DNA from: Hirschia baltica ATCC 49814
GTDB lineage: Bacteria > Pseudomonadota > Alphaproteobacteria > Caulobacterales > Hyphomonadaceae
DNA: 64,000 nucleotides
Assembly: GCF_000023785.1 (NCBI RefSeq)
Contig: NC_012982.1
Span: forward strand, 2,914,001-2,978,000
Direction of reading: 5' to 3'
The notes beneath the pieces were generated by a model. That model made no database searches. It was not told where the DNA came from and saw only the letters and a program-made list of their open reading frames with translations. A program made the position numbers and the translations under genes. Below, one piece after another: positions 16,426 to 24,969 of this stretch; position 1 is the stretch's first letter; each line of letters begins with the position of its first letter.

Positions 16426-17565
16426 ATGCCACTAGTCGACTACCGCATAACCCGTTTCCAATTCGCTCGTGATCGAATTGTTGGTGACAGTCAAGTTCGC
16501 GCATCTCATGTTCATGTCGCCACTCTCGAATTGATCGATTCAGAAGGACATGTTGGTCTTGGGTTTGCTCAGTCATTATTTCATCCTTTACCAAGTGAAG
16601 AAGAACTGATTCGCACATTTGATGAAGAAGTTTGGCCAAATCTAAAGGGGCAACCGGCAATTGCACTGGCTCATCAGGTAAAACGCCCGCGTGGTGGACA
16701 CTTAAACCGCTCAACGCACCCTTTTGGTGAAGCTATCCAGCATGCGCTTTGGGATGTCGCTGCCAAAGCGGCCAATCTTCCGCTCTGGAAAATGCTTGGA
16801 GCAAAACGTAGCAAAGTACGCGCTTATGCCAGCGGTCTCGACTACCATTTATCAGATGATGTGTTTTGTTCTCTTTTCACCCAAGCTGCAGATCAAGGCT
16901 ATACGGGCTTTAAAATTAAAGTGGGTGCACCAGAAATAGAGCGCGACATTCATCGCCTCGACCTTCTTAAACAAGCTATCGGCCCAAATGCCAAAATAAT
17001 GATTGATGCAAATGAGGCATGGTCACCTAAAGAAGCCATTCAAAACCTTGATACAATTCGCCGAGCTGGTCATGAAATTTACTGGCTAGAAGATCCTATT
17101 CTGCGTTTTGATATAGAGGGTCTAAAACTCTTGCGCGAAACTGCAGGAAATACACTTATAAATTCCGGTGAATATCTAGACGTTTCAGGCAAGCGCGCTC
17201 TTATTCAAGCTCACGCAACAGATATGCTGAATGTCCACGGACACTTTACTGATGTTATGCGCATAGGCTGGCTAGCTGCCGATATGGGTGTCCCCATCAC
17301 AGTGGGCAACACATTCCTTGAACTTGGTGTCAATGTGGCTTTGGCCCTGCCAGAAGTAGAATGGCTTGAATACAGCTTCCAGAATTTTGAACATCTCGTA
17401 GAGACACCGTACAAAATTGAAGATGGTTTCATATACGGATCTGAAACTCCGGGCCACGGTCTCGTCCTATGTGAAGACGCGCGCCAGGCATATCGTCAGC
17501 CAATTATAATCGATAATACTCAATTAGGCCCAGCCCCTGCCCAGCAACGCTTGGCACTTAAATAA
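16426..17565 (+). CDS. Enolase-superfamily sugar-acid dehydratase (mandelate racemase group)
   Basis: A 379-residue mandelate racemase/muconate lactonizing-type enzyme. Expected catalytic elements are present: KIKVG at about 164-168 (KxK base), Asp in MIDANEAW, Glu in WLEDPI and Glu in NSGEY as metal ligands, and a His in NVHGH. By position it should dehydrate the aldonate (L-fuconate or a relative) to the 2-keto-3-deoxy acid. It is clearly shorter than classical L-fuconate dehydratase (about 440 residues) and its N-terminus does not resemble it, so specificity may differ. It is followed 36 bases later by an MFS transporter. Confidence 0.8.
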   Translation: MPLVDYRITRFQFARDRIVGDSQVRASHVHVATLELIDSEGHVGLGFAQSLFHPLPSEEELIRTFDEEVWPNLKGQPAIALAHQVKRPRGGHLNRSTHPFGEAIQHALWDVAAKAANLPLWKMLGAKRSKVRAYASGLDYHLSDDVFCSLFTQAADQGYTGFKIKVGAPEIERDIHRLDLLKQAIGPNAKIMIDANEAWSPKEAIQNLDTIRRAGHEIYWLEDPILRFDIEGLKLLRETAGNTLINSGEYLDVSGKRALIQAHATDMLNVHGHFTDVMRIGWLAADMGVPITVGNTFLELGVNVALALPEVEWLEYSFQNFEHLVETPYKIEDGFIYGSETPGHGLVLCEDARQAYRQPIIIDNTQLGPAPAQQRLALK

Positions 17566-17601
17566 AATAAAAAATGCGGGCAAATATTGGGAGGAAACAA
17601 A

Positions 17602-18900
17602 ATGTCAAAAACAGATGCAACCGGCGAACCCGGTGCCACAATTACAGCTGCTGATTTTCAAGACAGCATGTATGTAAATGGATCAAGAAAATGGGTACTT
17701 CTAATAAGCTTAACCAGTGTTTTCTTTCTATTATTTGCGCTTTACGCTGGCGTCTTAGCGGTCCTGCTGCCCAATCAGATTCAATCCATTAATCCTGATA
17801 ACAAATCAGCAGGGCTAGCATTCGTCTTCGCTGTAACATCTGTCTTTTCCACATTGGTCACCCCGATGGCTGGTGCATTTTCTGACAGAACGCGCACACC
17901 ATGGGGGCGCCGGGCACCATGGATAGTCATAGGCTCACTCGTTGGAGCTGTCTGTTTGATTTTAACCTCACAGATGTCGACTATTCCGATGATCACCCTA
18001 TTTTGGGTAGGTGCCACAATCGCTTTCAACAGCATGCAATCAGCCGCAAATACATTGATCGCGGACAGATTTGCACCAGCAGAACGCGGAACAGCTTCTG
18101 GCTTTATCGGCGCAGGCATGACATCGGGCCTTACAGTTGGCACAATTGTCGCCGGCCTTCTAGCAAGCCAGCTCGTGCTTGCTTATTCTGGATTTGCCAT
18201 AAGTGTCGCAATTGCATGTTTGGCATTTGTATTCATTAACCCTGAACCCAAAACAACTTTACCAAAGCCCGATGCTTTCAACTTAACAGATTTCTTGAAA
18301 AGCTTCTGGATCAGCCCACGCAAACATCCAGACTTTGCTTGGGCATTTGCTGGCCGTTTCACCATCTATATGGGATATCAAGCAGTCATCACCTATATGC
18401 TTTATATATTGCAAGATTATATCGGACTATCAAAAACCGATGCAAACACCACCATTGCAACACTTTCAACGATCACATTTTTTGCGCTTGTATTCTCTGC
18501 CTTCAGCTCAGGCTTCCTCTCCGACTGGCTAGGGAAACGTAAGCCTCTGGTTTTTGCAGCAAGTATCATTATGGGGTTAGCACTGACCGCCCCTCTCATT
18601 CTGCCAACTGTTCAAGGCATGCTTATCTATGCTGCTGTTATCGGCTTGGGTTATGGCGCGTTTATGTCGGTCGATATGGCTTTGATGACGCAAGTCCTTC
18701 CAAAGGCCGATGGAGAAGCAACAGGTAAAGATCTTGGAATTCTCACCACAGCGGTCAACATCCCTCAAATCCTAAGTCCAATCTGGGCGGCGTGGCTGCT
18801 GAATATGACAGGCGATAATTACAAAGTATTATTTATCTCTGCCATCGCATTCGTATTTGCCGGATCATTCTTTGTTTTACCAATCCGAAGCGTCAAATAG
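17602..18900 (+). CDS. MFS sugar transporter
   Basis: A 432-residue major facilitator permease with about 12 hydrophobic segments; the cytoplasmic loop motif SDRTRTPWGRRAPW after TM2-3 is the family signature seen in sugar-cation symporters. ATG 17602 with GGGAGG 8 bases ahead is preferred over an upstream in-frame TTG. It sits directly downstream of the dehydratase gene and probably carries the free deoxysugar or sugar acid across the inner membrane. A hairpin terminator follows. Confidence 0.87.
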   Translation: MSKTDATGEPGATITAADFQDSMYVNGSRKWVLLISLTSVFFLLFALYAGVLAVLLPNQIQSINPDNKSAGLAFVFAVTSVFSTLVTPMAGAFSDRTRTPWGRRAPWIVIGSLVGAVCLILTSQMSTIPMITLFWVGATIAFNSMQSAANTLIADRFAPAERGTASGFIGAGMTSGLTVGTIVAGLLASQLVLAYSGFAISVAIACLAFVFINPEPKTTLPKPDAFNLTDFLKSFWISPRKHPDFAWAFAGRFTIYMGYQAVITYMLYILQDYIGLSKTDANTTIATLSTITFFALVFSAFSSGFLSDWLGKRKPLVFAASIIMGLALTAPLILPTVQGMLIYAAVIGLGYGAFMSVDMALMTQVLPKADGEATGKDLGILTTAVNIPQILSPIWAAWLLNMTGDNYKVLFISAIAFVFAGSFFVLPIRSVK

Positions 18901-18940
18901 ACCTCACACTTAACAGGTCGGATAAACGAAATAAAACTCT

Positions 18941-18977
18941 AAAGAGCACTAAGCCCATTATGCTTTGTGCTCTTTTT
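18941..18977 (+). terminator. Rho-independent terminator after the MFS gene
   Basis: Stem arms AAAGAGCAC (18941-18949) and GTGCTCTTT (18967-18975), extended by an inner AAGC/GCTT pairing and followed by T residues, 40 bases after the MFS stop. Confidence 0.8.
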
Positions 18978-19280
18978 GCTGTTTGTATGTATGCAATTAT
19001 ACAGCAATCCTCGTCTTGGGTTTTAGCCAGCTATTATCGAATATCTCTTGCGACCTTCCAATAGGCAACAAACGCATAATGCAGCCCTCAATAATGGTTG
19101 CAATCAGAGCTGCAATTACACTCAGCATACCCAATCAGGTTCAACGCAGCATATTAACAGAAATTACGCAGTCGGCCGCAACTATATCAACAATGATTGC
19201 GCACTATCTCGACACAAAAAGCACAGAAACACGATAAGATCTCACCAGTAATTTTCATGTACACAAGAAACTAAGGCACC
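18978..19280. other. Non-coding spacer, no gene supported
   Basis: About 300 bases between two convergent terminators. Two overlapping frames of 67 and 90 codons are open here but lack ribosome-binding sites and recognisable domains. One contains IPNQVQ, resembling LPNQIQ of the adjacent MFS protein, which could be a decayed MFS fragment; the likeness is too short to rely on. Confidence 0.5.
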
Positions 19281-19314
19281 AAAAAAACGCGCATATCCCA
19301 ATGAAATATGCGCG
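19281..19314 (-). terminator. Rho-independent terminator for the beta-helix gene
   Basis: On the minus strand, arms 19306-19314 and 19288-19296 form a perfect 9-bp GC-rich stem (CGCGCATAT and its complement), followed by seven T (19287-19281). It lies about 90 bases beyond the stop of the GH141-like gene. Confidence 0.88.
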
Positions 19315-19403
19315 CCTCTTGGTCGGTTTTATTTGTTTTGTCCGTGGATAATATAAGGCTTCACTTTAATATAGGGACACAACTTTTATGAGCCTATTAA
19401 AAG

Positions 19404-21461
19404 TTAGCGCACCTCTCCATATTCGACAGGACCAGCAGAAGCTTCTATTCCAGCAGCCTCCATAACCCTAACGGCATCTTTAGGCCATCTATCACCGCGC
19501 ACAGAGTGGTTATCAATCATTTGATTATCACCAGCACCAACAACCCAACCACCATTGTCTTCGCCTTTATTAAACCAATTATTGATTGCAACATTATCAT
19601 AAGTCACACGCAGTGGCGCAGCTGAACGCACAGCATTCACATTCAGCCAGACAGATGCATCCTCTACGACATTGTTTCGAACCGTAATCCCTTTGCTACC
19701 TTCATCTAGATAAATAGCAATTCGGTCGCCAATGTTTGAAATATAGTTCTCAAAAATCCGCGTTCCTTCACTGCCAGATAGGTTATAAATTGCACCACCA
19801 TCGTGAAAAAACTTCTTCACACCATGGATGCGATTGTAAGCAACGGTGACATTTCTGTGCAGTGTCGGCGTGTCATATATCAAATTTTCCAAATGATCAT
19901 AATGACTTCGCGCTTTCATGCGGTAAATTGGATTACCGCCGACATCATTAATACCCCAGCCCCAACCAATATCAATTGCATCATACATTGCATCAGAAAT
20001 ATCGTTGTGAATGATAATTGCACTATCAAAATAAGTTGAAAGAATTGCAGAATTATCTTGATAATCTTGGCTAACTTTTTGAATACGATTGTTCTGAATC
20101 AAAACATCTCGATTAGCCATATACGGGTCACTTGGATGATGTGCATCACGCTGAATTCCCCCCGCAAAAATGGCTCCGCCAGATAAATCATAAAAGACAT
20201 TTCTAGTCACAGACACGCCGCGCGTGCTCAATCCAACACCGCTTGCATGCGCATTGGCATCATTGCCTACACCAAGAGCAACTTGTCCCAAATGTGCAAA
20301 TATATTGCGATCAAAACTCACTCTCTCTGCCGCAGAAACCTGAACAGCACTTGGTATTTGAGACCATTCATTTCGTCTTGTCTCAAAAGCAGGACACCCC
20401 CAACTACATTCTTTTAGCGGCTCATCAGGGTATCCATCTGTTTCACCAGTAATAAATGCTCCACTTTGCTGGTTCGCATACCCATCTGGGCTACTTGGCT
20501 GCAACCAGCTTGTGTATGAAAAGCGAAGCCCCTCAAAAGAAAGATCTCGGATCAATGTTGTTTCGCTTCCACTGATAGAAACCAAATAAGAAAGCTCAGG
20601 GAGATCAACTTGAACATTGTCCATAGATCCACCATTCGGCGGTATAACGTAAAGCTTGCCAGCTTCAGGGTCTATGAACCACTCCCCCGGATCATCAACA
20701 AAAGCGAGCGCATTGGTCAGGAAAATACTGGCATTGATGTTGTTTTCATCAAAATAAGGCGGATATGGAATCGTGTCATACCCCCAAATATTATTCTTCC
20801 ACGCCGGTTGCTGCATGACCAATCGGTTGCCCTCAACATCAGCCACTGGTGAGACTCGGTTTGTGAAAAGTTGAATACCGTTTATTTCCAGATATTTAGC
20901 GTCTTCAACGCGCTTTAAAATATCCGTGGCTTCACCAGATAATATAAGCCCGCTTTCATCAAAAGAAACATTTTCGCGCTCTATTTGAACACTTCCTCTC
21001 TGTCCCATTTGATTGTTGATCCACAACTGACGCGAATTCAGCCCTTTGGGAGTATCGGCCACATAAATGTTGAGGGCTTCATCATATAAGGACCATTCAG
21101 ATACGCTCATCGCGCCGGAGATGACAGGATTTATCCCCTCTTGGCCGCGCCAGGTTACAGTATACCCGTCCTGTCCACCGTCCTGCGGCCGAAACTGAAG
21201 CGGCTCATCTAGCTGATATACGCCATCTGCAAGCTCAACCACGACATTATGAGTGCGATTATGACGACGCACCTCTTGTTGGGCACGCACAAGAGACGCA
21301 AAAGGCGCGTCCAATGCACCAGAATTGGCATCATTTCCATCTGGTGAGACACGAATGACAACAGGTGGTTTTGCTTCTTGCAGATCCCACGGCTGTTGCG
21401 CAAATGCAGCTCCTCCAGAGATAAAACACGACATAAGTGTGTAAATGAAAATTCGTTTCAT
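19404..21461 (-). CDS. Secreted right-handed beta-helix glycosidase, GH141-like
   Basis: A 685-residue exported protein (signal peptide cleaved near AAFAQ, residue 21). The mature N-terminus VSPDGNDANSGALDAPFASL, then VVELADGVYQLDEPL and VISGAMSV, is the opening typical of GH141/GH120-like parallel beta-helix proteins; the second half (about 370-640) has repeated NxI/NxVxY rungs such as NNRIQKV, HNDIS and NNVVEDA. GH141 includes alpha-L-fucosidases and xylanases, and in a fucose locus an alpha-L-fucosidase is the natural reading. Family placement is from motif memory. A strong GGGAGG ribosome-binding site and a double operator at 21501-21535 precede it. Confidence 0.75.
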   Translation of the reverse strand: MKRIFIYTLMSCFISGGAAFAQQPWDLQEAKPPVVIRVSPDGNDANSGALDAPFASLVRAQQEVRRHNRTHNVVVELADGVYQLDEPLQFRPQDGGQDGYTVTWRGQEGINPVISGAMSVSEWSLYDEALNIYVADTPKGLNSRQLWINNQMGQRGSVQIERENVSFDESGLILSGEATDILKRVEDAKYLEINGIQLFTNRVSPVADVEGNRLVMQQPAWKNNIWGYDTIPYPPYFDENNINASIFLTNALAFVDDPGEWFIDPEAGKLYVIPPNGGSMDNVQVDLPELSYLVSISGSETTLIRDLSFEGLRFSYTSWLQPSSPDGYANQQSGAFITGETDGYPDEPLKECSWGCPAFETRRNEWSQIPSAVQVSAAERVSFDRNIFAHLGQVALGVGNDANAHASGVGLSTRGVSVTRNVFYDLSGGAIFAGGIQRDAHHPSDPYMANRDVLIQNNRIQKVSQDYQDNSAILSTYFDSAIIIHNDISDAMYDAIDIGWGWGINDVGGNPIYRMKARSHYDHLENLIYDTPTLHRNVTVAYNRIHGVKKFFHDGGAIYNLSGSEGTRIFENYISNIGDRIAIYLDEGSKGITVRNNVVEDASVWLNVNAVRSAAPLRVTYDNVAINNWFNKGEDNGGWVVGAGDNQMIDNHSVRGDRWPKDAVRVMEAAGIEASAGPVEYGEVR

Positions 21462-21500
21462 ATCTCTTCCTCCCTAAATTATAATTTCCTCCTACACTAA

Positions 21501-21535
21501 ATTGATATATCTATTTTAACAACAGATATATCAAT
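21501..21535. promoter_or_regulatory. Double operator with perfect dyad symmetry before the beta-helix gene
   Basis: ATTGATATATCT (21501-21512) and AGATATATCAAT (21524-21535) are exact reverse complements separated by 11 bases. Each half holds a one-mismatch copy of TGATATATCA. It lies between the divergent-like starts of the GH141-like gene and the end of the hydroxyacid dehydrogenase gene. Confidence 0.65.
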
Positions 21536-21552
21536 AACATTTATCGATAATC

Positions 21553-22515
21553 CTATACCACCTTGTCTTTAGGTACTTTCCCAGCAAAGAAAGCTTCCAA
21601 ATTTGCCGCAGAACACATCCCCATCGCCGTCCGCGTTTCAATGGTTGCACTCCCTAAATGTGGTAACAAAACAGCATTTTCACATGCTAAAAGCTCTGAA
21701 TGCACAGCAGGTTCTTGCTCATACACATCCAAACCAGCCGCCGCTATTTTCCCTGAACTTAAGGCTTTAGCCAGAGCCTTCTCATCAATGGAACTGCCTC
21801 TAGCCGTATTCACAATGATCGATGTCGATTTCATAACACTCAAAATTTCAGCATTGATTATATGCCGTGTATCTGCACCACCAGGGATATGGAGAGATAG
21901 AACATCCACATCTGCCGCAAGCGCCTTTAATGTAGGAAAGTATTGCGCGTCACCGGCATCCTCGGCTTCACGTCGGCTATAGTACGCTATTTTCATACCC
22001 ACACCATCACGTGCACGTTGAGCAGTCGCTCGCCCAATACGGCCAAACCCGACGATACCAAGTTTTTTTCCTGCTAAACTTTGCCCTACCATGTGTGATG
22101 GACGCCAACCTGTCCATTTTCCAGCGCGTAGCTCCCGTTCCCCTTCTCCAGCACGCCGCGAGGCCATCAGCATCAAAAGCAAAGCAAGGTCAGCTGTTGC
22201 CTCAGAAAGCACGTCAGGAGTATTCGTTACAGCAATACCGGCACGCTTAGCAGCTTCCAGATCAATATGATCCACGCCCGCCCCAAAATTCGCTAAAATT
22301 GAAACCCGACAACCAGGAACTTCTATAACGTCCGCCCCTAATTTATCCGTAATTGTCGGACAAATAGCATCATATTCAGTCATAGCCTGCCGCAACTCAT
22401 CAGCAGTCAACGGACGATCCATTTCATTAAGGTCAACGTCATATTGAATTTGAAATAGCGCTTCAACAGTCTCTGGTAAGCGGCGCGTCACTAAAAGACG
22501 TGGCTTATTCTGCAT
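21553..22515 (-). CDS. D-2-hydroxyacid dehydrogenase (glyoxylate/hydroxypyruvate reductase type)
   Basis: A 320-residue NAD(P)-dependent D-isomer-specific 2-hydroxyacid dehydrogenase: Rossmann motif GFGRIG at 156-161, Arg239 in NTARGS, Glu in DVYEQEP and His286 in LPHLGS form the active site. It would interconvert a 2-keto acid and a D-2-hydroxy acid; in this locus it might act on glyoxylate, pyruvate or a deoxy-keto acid side product. AGAGGAG precedes the ATG. It is divergent from the hydrolase-lactonase pair, with a 289-base shared regulatory region. Confidence 0.85.
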   Translation of the reverse strand: MQNKPRLLVTRRLPETVEALFQIQYDVDLNEMDRPLTADELRQAMTEYDAICPTITDKLGADVIEVPGCRVSILANFGAGVDHIDLEAAKRAGIAVTNTPDVLSEATADLALLLMLMASRRAGEGERELRAGKWTGWRPSHMVGQSLAGKKLGIVGFGRIGRATAQRARDGVGMKIAYYSRREAEDAGDAQYFPTLKALAADVDVLSLHIPGGADTRHIINAEILSVMKSTSIIVNTARGSSIDEKALAKALSSGKIAAAGLDVYEQEPAVHSELLACENAVLLPHLGSATIETRTAMGMCSAANLEAFFAGKVPKDKVV

Positions 22516-22804
22516 ATTTTTTCTCCTCTGACATTACGTCATCTTTAACGATTCATCATTGTTTTGCGCGCGGTCACAATGGATATTTTCATATCTTTCA
22601 ACATTTTCGATCGCTATTTCATTATTTAGAGCTCTCAAATAGAGTAAGCATCTTACAGACAATTGACGTAATTACAAATATTAGTTAGACGTTTTGAGAT
22701 ATCAATTTGTCTTAATAATCTTTCAAGGCGACAATGTTTTTGCTCATACAATAAGCTAATCTGGTTTTGCAGTCAGTTTAGCGACCCAAATAAAAGGATT
22801 CGAT
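22516..22804. promoter_or_regulatory. Divergent promoter region with two repeated motifs
   Basis: No gene is seen here. TGAGATATCA at 22695-22704 is one base from the TGATATATCA consensus seen elsewhere in this locus. Separately, TGACGTAAT occurs at 22664-22672 and, on the other strand, at 22541-22533 (as TGACATTACGTCA, 22529-22541), suggesting a second factor. AAAGGA lies just ahead of the plus-strand start. Confidence 0.45.
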
Positions 22805-23653
22805 ATGAAATTGTGCCGCGTAGGTCCATCAGGTCAAGAAATTCCAGCCATCGTGGACAATGCTGGAAAATTGCGTGATTTATCATCCCATTTATCAGAT
22901 ATTGAGCCAAGTGCGCTTAATAAAAAGTCTTTGGAAAAGATATCCGCATTAGACTTAGAGTCTCTTCCATTGATTGAAGGTAGTCCTCGATATGGGGTCC
23001 CAGTCAGTGGCACTCGCCAGTTTGTAGCTATCGGGCTGAATTATGCTGATCATGCTGCGGAATCTAATCTCCCTATTCCCGCTGAACCGGTAGTCTTCAA
23101 TAAATGGGTGAGCTGCATTCAAGGCCCGAATGACCCAGTTACAATTCCGCGCAATTCAACAAAGACCGACTGGGAAGTTGAATTGGGAGTCGTTATTGGA
23201 GAACAAGCTTCCTACGTTTCTAAGGAAAATGCGTTAGATCATGTTGCCGGTTATTGTGTCATTAACGACGTATCAGAACGTCACTGGCAAACGGAACGCG
23301 GCGATACCTGGGATAAAGGAAAAGGCTTCCCCACTTTTGGTCCAATTGGCCCCTGGCTTGTAACAGCAGATGAAGTTGGAGACCCGCAAAACCTGACTAT
23401 GTGGCTGGATGTAAATGGCAAACGCCTCCAAAACGGCAGCACAAACACAATGATTTTCAATGTAGCTGAAATCGTATCATACCTAAGCGGGTTAATGACT
23501 TTGCTACCCGGCGACATCATTACAACAGGAACACCTCCTGGTGTTGGGCTAGGGCAAAAACCCGAGCCTTGGTATCTAAAAGCCGGAGATGTTGTGACAC
23601 TTGGAATCGAAAGATTAGGTGAGCAGCGGCAAGAGTTCGTAGCTTGGAAGTAA
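22805..23653 (+). CDS. FAH-family 2,4-diketo-3-deoxy-L-fuconate hydrolase
   Basis: A 282-residue fumarylacetoacetate hydrolase-family enzyme. IGLNYADHAAES, PNDPVTIP, DWEVELGVVIG, DVSERHWQ, GTWDKGKGF and GDIITTGTPPGVGLGQKP are the blocks of the 2,4-diketo-3-deoxy-L-fuconate/-rhamnonate hydrolases, which use a divalent metal (acidic ligands in DWEVE) to cleave the diketo acid into pyruvate and L-lactate. It forms an operon with the lactonase 28 bases downstream. The lldD gene at 12272 would consume the lactate. Fucose versus rhamnose cannot be decided from this enzyme alone. Confidence 0.9.
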   Translation: MKLCRVGPSGQEIPAIVDNAGKLRDLSSHLSDIEPSALNKKSLEKISALDLESLPLIEGSPRYGVPVSGTRQFVAIGLNYADHAAESNLPIPAEPVVFNKWVSCIQGPNDPVTIPRNSTKTDWEVELGVVIGEQASYVSKENALDHVAGYCVINDVSERHWQTERGDTWDKGKGFPTFGPIGPWLVTADEVGDPQNLTMWLDVNGKRLQNGSTNTMIFNVAEIVSYLSGLMTLLPGDIITTGTPPGVGLGQKPEPWYLKAGDVVTLGIERLGEQRQEFVAWK

Positions 23654-23681
23654 AAACAAACGACACATAGGAAGAACTGAT

Positions 23682-24584
23682 ATGTCCCAATTTCCCATTA
23701 TAGATCCACATATGCATTTATGGGATTTGGACAAACTTACATATCCTTGGCTCCTTCCTCCTTTTGATGAAGAGGCTGCAATTGGCAGCCTCTCATTGAT
23801 TGCTAAGACATATCTAATTGACGACTATCAGCGTGACGCCGCTGGATGGGATGTACGCGGAACAGTCCATATTGAAGCCGGTGCCAGTGATGCCTTGGCG
23901 GAAACCGATTGGCTGCAAGAATTAGCAAATAACGGAGAGATCGTCAGAGGCATTGTCGCCGCCGCCTCCCTAAACGCTCCTAATATAGAACCCCTTCTCG
24001 CAGCGCATGCAGAACGCAAAAATGTGAAGGGTATCAGACAAGTTATACACTGGCATTCTAATCCTAAAATTAGCGCCGTCCCAAATGATATTACAACATC
24101 CGAAGCTTGGAAGGTTGGCTTTTCACACCTATCCAAATACAATTTACGCTTTGACTTACATGCATACCCTTCACAATTTATGCATTTGTCTCAACTATTC
24201 AAACACTACCCCGATATACCGGTAATTATTAATCATACGGGGCTTGGTATTCCCTCCGACGTGAACTGGAAAGACGTATGGCGCGAAGGTATGAGAGCAC
24301 TGGCTGATCTTCCGCATGTTTCTCTAAAAATCGCCGGATTGGGTTTTTTATGGAACCCTTGGACAATAGATCAAATACGAGACTATGTACTGGAGGCAAT
24401 AGACATTTTTGGAACATCTCGCACAATGTTCTCAAGTAATTTTCCAACAGACAAACTATTTGACAGTTTTGACCGCCACTACAAAGCATACGATCTTCTT
24501 ACAAAAAACTTCTCAGAAACTGATCGATCTAAATTATTCGCAGAAAACGCAAACAAAATCTATGACCTTGGCATAGAGCTTTAG
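23682..24584 (+). CDS. Amidohydrolase-2 family lactonase, probable L-fuconolactonase
   Basis: A 300-residue cytosolic TIM-barrel amidohydrolase of the type used for L-fucono-1,5-lactone and L-rhamnono-lactone hydrolysis. The metal site is DPHMHLWD at 8-15, with INHTG in mid-protein and SNFPTD near the C-terminus. It would open the lactone made by the aldo-keto reductase, giving the aldonate for the dehydratase. It is second in a two-gene operon with the diketo-acid hydrolase. Confidence 0.86.
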   Translation: MSQFPIIDPHMHLWDLDKLTYPWLLPPFDEEAAIGSLSLIAKTYLIDDYQRDAAGWDVRGTVHIEAGASDALAETDWLQELANNGEIVRGIVAAASLNAPNIEPLLAAHAERKNVKGIRQVIHWHSNPKISAVPNDITTSEAWKVGFSHLSKYNLRFDLHAYPSQFMHLSQLFKHYPDIPVIINHTGLGIPSDVNWKDVWREGMRALADLPHVSLKIAGLGFLWNPWTIDQIRDYVLEAIDIFGTSRTMFSSNFPTDKLFDSFDRHYKAYDLLTKNFSETDRSKLFAENANKIYDLGIEL

Positions 24585-24969
24585 AATAGCGACAATAAAA
24601 CTTCATACTGGATTCCATATCAGTCCACTAGAAATACTCTTTCACCAAAACAACTATATTTCGCCCGATATTCAAACGTAACGCCTACATACATTTGCAA
24701 TATTTTGCCCGCGCTCGAAGCAAACGCTGCACTCAATACAGTAATGCTCTCGCTGCCATGCAATCTGTTCCAGAAACCATTGATTCATCCAATATTCTAT
24801 TCTTGGTAGTCGACCATATTAAAGTCCTCGTTGAAAATATTGACAACTTTTGCCAACAGCCCTCTAAATATATCAATAATTAGATATTGCACTTGTTATT
24901 TGTTTTAAGATATGTCAAAAAACACATCTGAAATATCAGAAGACCGTAGAGTCTCAACGGGAGGAAAAA
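24585..24969. promoter_or_regulatory. Intergenic region with operator-like sites before the TonB receptor
   Basis: 385 bases with no supported gene; a 62-codon open frame at 24695-24883 has no recognisable domain. The downstream half holds ATATATCAAT (24868-24877) and TCTGAAATATCAGA (24927-24940); the latter's reverse complement shares the 12-mer TCTGATATTTCA with the gntR/dehydratase spacer (16382-16393). This links the receptor to the same regulator. Confidence 0.5.

Noticed and set aside
18965-19251. Two overlapping open frames (67 and 90 codons) between terminators, one with IPNQVQ like the MFS protein
   Set aside because: No ribosome-binding site or domain; the MFS likeness is only about six residues and the spacing does not continue.
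24695-24883. 62-codon open frame before the TonB receptor
   Set aside because: No recognisable family, no start signal, and it overlaps the operator-like region.
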